DNA of 64,000 bases from Adiantum capillus-veneris. Its lineage: Eukaryota; Streptophyta; Polypodiopsida; Polypodiales; Pteridaceae. Location of the stretch: the NCBI GenBank assembly GCA_014529385.2, contig CM043960.1, positions 122,437,043 to 122,501,042 of the forward strand, written 5' to 3'. The notes under the pieces were generated by a model. It saw nothing but the letters and a program-made list of their open reading frames with translations. It was not told the origin of the DNA and did no database searches. A program made the translations under genes and the position numbers. Of the stretch, positions 57,044 through 64,000 are shown piece by piece (positions within the stretch are counted from its first letter, which is position 1; each line of letters opens with the position of its first letter).

Positions 57044-57501
57044 TTTGGAAGTGTTCTGCATTACTCAAGGAAAGAACCACAAGAACCACAAGAATTTTTT
57101 TTGCTTGTTGCGGCCGCACGAACCCAAGTTCGCTTGGGCGTGTCGATTCCTAATCGTGTTTTGTTGAAGAGTGACAGGAATCCCAAGAAAGAAGGGCTTG
57201 TCCAGCCTCCCCTTGTGTCTCTTTTCACTCATTGAGAGCGGACCGTGCACTTAGGGGCCGGCCAATCGACGTGAGGTGGGAAAAAGCAACCTTGGTGTGA
57301 GCGCAAGGCCGCCAAGGGGTGTGCCCGCAGAAAGGAGTAGAACTCGGGTGAAGAGAAGATCCTTCTCAACGCGATTTGCAAGCGAAAGAAAATCTCAAGA
57401 ACCTCAAGAACCTCAAGATCCTCAAGAACCCAAGAACCCAAGAACCAAGACCCTCAAGAACCCAAGTTCCTCGTGAACTTAAGAACCAAAGATCATAGTG
57501 C

Positions 57502-57991
57502 ATGGTCGTTACCCAGAGCGGAATGGATACTTCGCATACAGGTGATGAGCATGAGAGAGGCGGCGAAGATTTTTCCCCACCAGGAGACTTTTTCGACCCT
57601 CCCCCTTCGCCATCTACGCCACGAGTTGCACTCACTCCTATGGAGATGATGGTCAAGTCGATGTTGGACATGATGGCACAACAACAAGAAACGAATCGAG
57701 TTGCATTGGCATAACTCTCCAGCAAAGCAGAACAAAAAGAAGCAAAGGACCGTGAACAAGAAGCCAATGACCGCGAGCTCGACGAAAGAAACGCAAGATT
57801 TGCCACGCAACAAGAAGAAAATCGCATTGCTTTAGAACGCGAACGCGACGCAAGAAAAGAAAGAAAAGAACTACGAAAGGAGGAAGCGGCAGCACGAGCC
57901 GCGGCCTTGGAGGCCGAGCGTGAAGCTCGAAGGGAGCTACGCACTCAAGAATTGCTTGCCCAAGTCCTAGCCTCGAAGACCGAACCACCCC
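57502..57991 (+). pseudogene. gag: Gypsy-F Gag N-terminus, truncated duplicate
   Basis: It starts MVVTQSGMDTSHTGDEHERG. TAA near 57712-57714 interrupts it, and the Arg/Glu/Ala-rich helix (ALEREREA-like, 57780-57950) is likely a coiled coil or single helix. It ends abruptly at LASKTEPP where LTR sequence takes over. This is the first copy of the duplicated block. The full version is at 58857-60210. Confidence 0.75.
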
Positions 57992-58434
57992 AAATTCAGC
58001 CATTAAAACGCAGCCAAAACAGTCATTTTCAGCCACCGAAACAGTCCCGAATTTCAGCGATTAGAAGATCCCAGATTTCAGCCATCAAGTCGTCATCATC
58101 ATCACCGTCGTCGTCATCGGCATAGTCCAAGTTGCATCAGTCCATTGCATATGCATTCTACCACTTTGTGCAATCAAAAGTAGACCACTCTCGCCGACGA
58201 GAGTGGGGCCTTCAGAGGAGGGTTTTACAACCTCTCGGGTGTCGTATCTCTTCTCTCTCCTTCTCTCAGTCTCATTCACTTGCACGCTCAATATCCACTC
58301 ACTTTGTTCGTGATCATAGCACTCTCCATAAAGACGGAAGGCTCTCTCCTTCCCTAAGAACTAAAAGGAACCTTGAGCAAATAAAGATCACTAATCTTGA
58401 GAAAATACAACATTCATTCCGCTGCACCTAATGT

Positions 58435-58446
58435 TGGTATTAGAGC
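58435..58446 (+). other. Gypsy-F primer-binding site, copy 2
   Basis: TGGTATTAGAGC again, from the duplicated block. Confidence 0.8.
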
Positions 58447-58856
58447 TTTGGAAGTGTTTTGCATTACTCGAGGAAAGAACCACAAGAACCACAAGATCGC
58501 TTGGGCGGTCAATTCCTAATCGTGTTTTGTTGAAGAGTGTCAGGAATCCCAAGAAAGAAGGGCTTGTCGAGCCTCCCCTTGTGTCTCTTCACTCATTGAG
58601 AGCGGACCGTGTACTTAGCGGCCGGCCAATCGACGTGAGGTGGGAAAAAGCAACCTTGGTGTGAGCACAAGGCCGCCAAGGGGTGCACCCGCAGAAAGGA
58701 GTAGAACTTGGGTGAAGAGAAGATCCTTCTCAACGCGATTTGTAAGCGAAAGAAAACCTCAAGAACCTCAAGATCCTCAAGAATCCAAGAACCCAAGAAC
58801 CAAGACCCTCAAGAACCCAAGTTCCTCGTGAACTTAAGAACCAAAGATCATAGTGC

Positions 58857-60210
58857 ATGGTCGTCACCCGAAGCGGAATGGATACTTCGCATACAGGTGA
58901 TTAGCATGAGAGAGGCGACGAAGATTTTTCCCCACCAGGAGACTTTTTCGACCCTTCCCCTTCGCCATCTACGCCACGAGTTGCACTCACTCCTATGGAG
59001 ATGATTGTCAAGTCGATGTTGGACATGATGGCACAACAACAAGAAACGAATCGAGTTGCATTGGCACAACTCGCCAGCAAAGCAGAACAACAAGAAGCAA
59101 AGGACCGTGAACAAGAAGCCAAGAACCGCGAGCGCGACGAAAGAAACGCAGGATTTGCCGCACAACAAGAAGAAAATCGCATTGCTTTAGAACGCGAACG
59201 CGACACAAGAAAATAAAGAAAAGAACTACGAAAGGAGGAAGCGGCAGCACGAGCCGCGGCAGCACGAGCCGCGGCCTTGGAGGCCGAGCGTGAAGCTCGA
59301 AGGGAGCTACGTACTCAAGAATTGCTTGTCCAAGTCCTAGCTTCGAAGACCGAACCACCCAAAGATCGTGGGAGTTCCTCTAGTGGTGCAAGCCACGACG
59401 CGGATTCCAACCATCCAGTCACAGAGAAGTTGACTTTCAGTAAGTATGATGGTAAGATGGATGCTACGGTTATTCATTCTTGGCTGCATCAATTTAATGC
59501 TTATTTTGCGACAACTAAGAAAATAGGAAATAGCGAAGTTTTGACGGCAGCTATGTACCTTGCCGGTGATGCCATTAATTGGTACCACGCATGGCAAGAG
59601 GCACAGCTAGCCGCGCACCTAGAGACAGCCGACGATTTCACGCCCCTCTTTTAGTTGGGTTGATTTCCAAGACAAGCTCAAGGCGCGGTTTATGCCACCT
59701 CAGTACCTCGCACGATTGAAGGACTATTGGCGCTCTCTTAAGCAAAATGGTATGCCGGTTATGTCTTTTTCTAATCGTGTTTTGCAGCTAGGCACTCAAT
59801 TACGGAAATCAGATGATGAGCGCAAAGAGGCTTTTCTCTTTGGATTGGACGAGTATATCAAGTACGATATCGAGGTACTCGATCCAATCGATCTCAACAA
59901 GGCGGTAGCGATTGCTCTCGCACAGGAGATGAAGCACAATAAGGGAAAGCCTAAGGAGAACAAGACTTCCACAAGTACCTCGCAGACTTCTCAGAACCCT
60001 CAGAACGGTAAGAATGATAACTCTTCTAACCAATCTTCCAACAGTCTCTCATCAAAGAATTCTTCCAATGAATCTAAGGGTAAGGCTAACACAATTGCTA
60101 AACCTAAGCTTACTCTAGATGAAAAGGTAGCACAAGGAATTGTAGGAAGGTACATCACGTCGGAAGAACAAAGCATGTGGTTGCATCCAGGGACGCTGGG
60201 GAAGTGGTGA
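58857..60210 (+). pseudogene. gag: Gypsy-F Gag (stops, frameshift, 3' truncated)
   Basis: N-terminus as in copy 1, with TAG near 58902 and TAA near 59214 inside the Arg/Glu-rich helix. It then enters a retrotransposon Gag core (LTFSKYDGKMDATVIHSWLH, AMYLAGDAINWYHAWQ). One extra T near 59651 shifts frame. The remaining frame (59692-60210) is open, with RFMPPQYLARLKDYWRSL, DERKEAFLFGLDEYIKYDI and a Ser/Asn/Lys-rich region. It ends at TGA 60208-60210 without a zinc knuckle, and sequence beyond is of another kind, so the element is cut off here. Confidence 0.82.
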
Positions 60211-60280
60211 GAAAGCATTGTTTTTTAACTTATAAGGTTTTATTGAGTTTTTTGAGCAGATTCAGACCAATTTTAAAATA

Positions 60281-61400
60281 TGTTGGCGCCCACTTAATAA
60301 GTGGGCAACCACGTAGAAAATAAAGCAGCAAAACCAGCCAGCGTTTTCTCTCCTTCTTTCTATGGTAGAAGAGGCAAAATAATAATAAAAAAAAAATGCC
60401 GCAATTTCTACGCGGGTAGCTTGCGCTCAGCTATTCCTGTCGTGGCCAGGGAGCTATAAAAGCATCACACGCCCTCACTCAGAGGAAGTTTTGCCAGCGC
60501 TAGCAAGAGGAGACTTTGTCGCCAGAAGATGCAAGAGATCACGAGAGTACGAAGCACGGAGGTCGCTTTTCTCGCGCAAGAGCGACATGTATCTATTGTG
60601 GATTCGCCATACGAGTTGTTGTCCCATGTTTGTGTGTATTTGCAGCTTCTTCATCGCAAAGGAGAAAGCGGGAAGGCTTCGGCCTACGCTTGGGAATTCC
60701 GGGAACGGAATTCGGAAATTGTCTGCGGAGCCTCCAGTCCTAGTACACCGGAAAAAGGATTGAGAGCTCGTCTCTTGGATTTCCCTCACGGGAAGGACAT
60801 GGAGTTTGAGAATTAGAACGGAGGGGTTTTCTCCGGTTCTTGTGCTTGTAAAAAGATTCTCCCTAATAAAGGATTCTCTTTAACGGGGGGGACCAACCCA
60901 TCTTCTGATCCCAAATACTATGTCGAACTTCTCCCTCAACTTTGTTTAGTTGAAAGATTATTTATTTTCATCTTGTGAGGTTTAGGGTTTTGACCCTAAT
61001 TGATCCCTAATTCCCGCAAGAGCTTTGGGGAAGTGTTGGGATCACTGTATAAGTGATTGGGTGCATTTTCAGGGCAGAAAACAGAGAATTCAGCGTGCTG
61101 TAGATTCTCGCTCAGGTTTGGGAAAGTGTCCGTATGCGTTGGGAAAGTCACCTTTCGCATGGGGATTTTGTTTGTGAAGCCTCCTATTATGGTTCTACTA
61201 CCGAAATCGGGCTAGAGTAGGCCATTTTCAACCCCGTAAAAGCGGGACAGCTCGTAGGAACTTGTAGGTTTTCTCCCAAGTTTTATAAGAATAAAGAAAT
61301 ACCGAAAGGGGCGCCAATCTTTGGGGCTTGCATGGTGTCGCTGTCTGCTTGGGAGCGCTCTAGCTACCAAGCCGTGGGTTGTGTGAAGTGTTGAATTTCA
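60281..61400 (+). repeat. LTR-like segment, plus orientation (ends approximate)
   Basis: It starts TGTTGGCGCCC and has a near-perfect 19-bp palindrome at 60288-60306 (GCCCACTTA-A-TAAGTGGGC). A TATA box CTATAAAAGC lies at 60454-60463. AATAAA words lie at about 60865 and 61285-61297 (AATAAAGAAATACCGAAAGG, shared with family G). The ORFs at 60475-60816 overlap in several frames and match no domain. No primer site was found to fix the right end. Confidence 0.55.
60454..60463 (+). promoter_or_regulatory. TATA box in the LTR-like segment
   Basis: CTATAAAAGC, a strong plant TATA match, lies about 170 bp from the segment start. The presumed transcript starts near 60485-60495. Confidence 0.6.
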
Positions 61401-61719
61401 ATCACATGCTTATTCGTGAAGTTCCTCTGTGTCGTAAAGCTAACATTGTAAAGATCGGGTGAAAGCTAAAGTCTACCACCCTACAATACCCAAAGAAGCC
61501 CAAACAAGGTTAGACAAGTTCAAACAATACCCAAATAGAATTCTCTAATAGTATCCGTCGAAGAGATCTTTAGAGGTCTCTAAAACTCGTAGCAAAAACG
61601 AACTTCGCCTTCTTTATCCTCTCTTTCTGTTGTCGTTTCTTCTCATAGATTCCAGCTGTATGTTGATGCTGAATTGGTTTGCTTGTCGGAAAATCAAACA
61701 GTTGAGACTTTAATACCAC
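61401..61719. other. No gene confirmed; possible minus-strand 5' leader
   Basis: On the minus strand this follows the LTR end at 61720. It includes TGGTATTAAAGTC (61706-61718), a poor match to the initiator Met primer site. No domain is recognised. Confidence 0.4.
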
Positions 61720-62130
61720 TGTAACCGGAAAGGGCACAACCGAAAACAACTCTAGCACTTCAAACACTTGACGTAAAGAGAACTTCTTGCTTGGAGTGAC
61801 AAAGTCCACTCCTAGGTGCAGTGGCCCCTAACTAGACGCCATTTCAGTATTTCTTGATATTGATCTCCTCAGATACAACTACCAGGAGAGGCACTCGGCG
61901 AGACTCTGCAACTGCATGACTGAGAATGACTCCCCCTCAGCCTTTCCTTTTACAAGTGCTCAAAAGCACAAAAATCAATTGCTTTTAAAATCTCAAAGTC
62001 CCAAAAGCTCAAATTCAATGATTTCAACAAATGATGCCAAAAGTTCTTCCAATGTCTAGATGCCACGTCATCACCCATGTTTTCCGCCGCAAATCATAGT
62101 GCAAATTCTGCCATGGTCTGGTCTAGGTCA
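61720..62130 (-). repeat. LTR, family G (minus orientation)
   Basis: Best copy of the family. The plus strand begins TGTAACCGGAAAGGGCAC at the LTR boundary, with a possible primer site just outside. About 400 bp are similar to 52632-53106. The right boundary is approximate. Confidence 0.65.
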
Positions 62131-62379
62131 CACCATGTCATCTTGTTGTGACAAATTCGTCACCGTTGACAGAGGTCCAAAGCCCGTAAAGAGACAATGA
62201 AATCGTCTCCGTGTCTCACAATAGAGTGGGCAGTGATATATGTATTGCTCCTTTGTCTTGGGCTCTAAGTCGCAAGGTTGTAATATTTGCTACTTTTGAG
62301 GTGCCGAAGTATATCTACATGTCTCAATCTAGCATGAAAGATAGAGCCTTAGAAATGTTCTCTCTTTCAGTCGTAGTAC

Positions 62380-62676
62380 TTAAGCCTTATGTCGTGGTCT
62401 CCAAAAGTCCTTGTTCTGCTTTCTTGAGAACCGAAGTTTGCCAATGACAGGTCCGGGTGCCGCTAGAACTGCCTCTGCCTGTGGTCCCATCCTGTTGGGT
62501 GTTATCTCGAGCCGCGCTGCCAATTCAGGTGAAATGAAGGTGGCCTTGGCTCCTCCATCGAAGAAAATCAGGGCTTCTTGATCTTTCACTTCGCCCCAAG
62601 CTCGGGAAAGTTCTGTACTTTCATCAATCAGGCTTGGGTCAGTACCCATGCAATCTGGTACCAGTCTTGCCTTCAT
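62380..62676 (-). pseudogene. Gypsy-E protease remnant
   Basis: ALIFFDGGAKATFISPELAA is a retropepsin-like active site (DGGA). The piece begins near SLIDESTELSRAWGEVKDQE and ends GKLRFSRKQNKDF, before the protease-RT linker. RT itself is not seen, so the element is truncated on this side. Confidence 0.7.
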
Positions 62677-62742
62677 CTTGCCTTTTTTGCTACGTTCCTC
62701 TGCTGCTCTCGAACTCTCTGTCTTGTCTTCAGTTTGTTCTTG

Positions 62743-63994
62743 CTATGCCATTTTGGGGCACTTTGCGGAGATGTGCCCATGTTTTGCGCAACCAAAACGC
62801 TCTCCCTCTTTGATATAATTGGCCCTCTCTCGAAGAGTGAGCCGGGGTCGTGTATCCTTATCCTTCTTTTCTTGAGAACTCTTTTTCTTTCTACTTTCAT
62901 TGTTGGAGATGTGTCGGGTTCTCTGAGTAAGAATCTTATCAATGGGGTAAGTCAAATTTCCTGAATGTATCGAGAAACCCCGTCTTGCATGACCCATTAA
63001 TTTTTGAATAGAATTTGACTTTTGTTCAAGGCAGTAATCTCAGATCTCTGTAGGGAGTCCGTAGCAAAACCACTCAATCTGTTCTTCAAAAGAGACCTCT
63101 TTAAATGAAGAAGTTGGTAGAAGGGTTCCAAAATCTCTCGCAATAAGCGTCCAAAGAATCTCCCTTGGTCATCCGAAGATGGTTCCAAGCGGTTCGTATA
63201 TCCGTTCGTACTCCCGGGTCAGCCAAGAAGATATAAAGAGCCTTTTGAATTTCAACCACTTGACTGGAGCTTCCTTCCTCAGAAGAAGAGTGGACCACCA
63301 TGTTCGAGCATTGCCTTTAATAAAAGATACAGCCCTCCTAATCTTGGAGTGCTCTGAATAGAGAAGGCTATGTCAAATTGCTGGATGAAGGCCAAAGCCC
63401 TCGGAGCATCTCAGAACCCAGAAAAGGATTCAAATTTAATCGACTGTCCACCTTCTTTGAATTCTTTTGCTTTCTTGCTTTTGTCTTCAAGGAAGTCGTA
63501 TTGGTTGGCTATGTAAAAATTCTTCTTCTTTGCATAAAACATATGGTCATCGGAGCCCGAACTCTCAGAGGATGACTCCTCTGTAGAATTGCCAGAAACT
63601 GGGCGAAATCTGGGTTTCTTTGCCTTTTTCTTGCCCTTTCCGAAGCTTTGCTTTTTGCTTCGCTTTTTGCCTTTTCTGTCCTCCTCGCTGGAGTAAGAAG
63701 AGCTAGAAGAACTGTCAGAAGTAAAGGAAGAAGTAGAACTGGGTAGTCCTTCAAAATGTACACGCTGCTTTTGCTTTCTTGCAGATGCAAAAGAAGAATG
63801 ACGGCCCAAATAACCAGGGTAGTCAGTCCCCTTCTTGCGCTTTTTTCACTTGCTTTTTGGATTGATCGTTCGCGTCCAAAAGCCGATTGATCTGTGTGTG
63901 AATCACCTCCTGTAATTCTTGTTTTGTAAACATCTTTGGAGAAGGAGGTTTCTTGATTGTTGGTTTGTTGGGTGGTTCTGTGACTTTCTTCCAT
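62743..63994 (-). pseudogene. gag: Gypsy-E Gag (broken, continues past the window edge)
   Basis: On the minus strand, from right to left, there is first a Ser/Lys-rich region (63411-63809: FEGLPSSTSSFTSDSSSSSS, KKRSKKQSFGKGKKK). AKEFKEGGQSIKFESFSGF follows, then AFIQQFDIAFS and GNARTWWSTL-like core pieces (63411-63100), and a knuckle remnant GCAKHGHISAKCP at 62743-62830. The core wording matches Gypsy-B Gag (KFKEGGKIISF, AFIQQFNAAFG), so this is a related chromovirus in the opposite orientation. Several stops and shifts. Confidence 0.75.
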
Positions 63995-64000
63995 TGGGTG

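Larger units (their letters stand above)
56590..59360 (+). repeat. 1.4-kb tandem duplication (LTR end - primer site - gag start)
   Basis: 56590-57991 and 57992-59360 are two copies of the same block, offset 1402 bp at the left end. Copy 2 lacks about 47 bp between the primer site and gag and carries a few small changes. The junction near 57988 joins gag CCACCC to LTR CCCCAAATTC. The parental sequences share CCCAAA. Confidence 0.9.

Noticed and set aside
57207-57480. Lys/Glu/Pro-rich short repeats (CAAGAACC) as a coding repeat
   Set aside because: They lie in the untranslated leader between primer site and gag in both copies of the duplication, and vary in number.
60475-60816. Overlapping ORFs on both strands downstream of a TATA box
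   Set aside because: Three plus frames and one minus frame are all open, with no recognisable domain; more likely an open LTR leader than a gene.

Overview
The window looks like a stretch of a land-plant nuclear genome that is almost entirely transposon-derived. The evidence is plant-type Ty3/gypsy retrotransposons (one with two RNase H domains, several chromovirus-like), a plant L1-type LINE, a decayed array of PLS-type PPR repeats, a split bromodomain gene, a DUF7869-type relic and long microsatellites. The PPR phrasing and the mixture suggest a fern or another seedless plant; this is inference, not proof. There is no bacterial gene organisation, CRISPR array or rRNA.

Layout, left to right. 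1-3690 and 14475-16323: one decayed L1-type LINE on the + strand, split by Gypsy-A. 3691-14474: Gypsy-A, young (LTRs about 99% alike by eye), with gag, protease, RT, a degenerate RNase H, a second RNase H and integrase. Two frameshifts and one nonsense codon break its pol. 16324-18140: no gene seen. 18141-26991: Gypsy-B, a full-length but heavily mutated chromovirus with a perfect 5-bp target-site duplication (AACCT), a Met-initiator primer site and a C-terminal chromodomain. 26997-29990: no recognised gene. 29997-31506: a broken DUF7869-type gene. 32040-38119: Gypsy-C, a 5'-truncated relative of Gypsy-B. A solo Gypsy-B LTR sits inside its RT and is flanked by a perfect AATCT duplication.

39135-42583: a pogo/jerky-like DDE transposase gene with one nonsense codon and one frameshift. 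43.2-45.6 kb: tandem repeats, a tRNA-derived SINE-like segment and a cluster of (GA)n tracts. 45.54-49.27 kb: about eleven partial PPR units, all out of frame. 50363-52037: the one region that resembles a host gene, a three-exon bromodomain gene with consistent splice sites, possibly incomplete at its 3' end.

52.6-64 kb: LTR fragments in both orientations, a minus-strand Ty1/copia RNase H remnant, and Gypsy-F. In Gypsy-F a 1.4-kb block (LTR end, primer site, gag start) is duplicated in tandem through a short microhomology. A minus-strand gag-protease fragment runs off the right edge.

Most genes here work, or once worked, as parts of retroelement replication (Gag particle, protease, RT/RNase H, integrase). 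I found no convincing new multi-gene system. The least explained signals are two related small ORFs in the Gypsy-A leader, a repeated ATTGG...CCAAT module shared by two LTR families, an ATGA stop-start overlap between gag and pol, and a dispersed inverted repeat that brackets the PPR relic.
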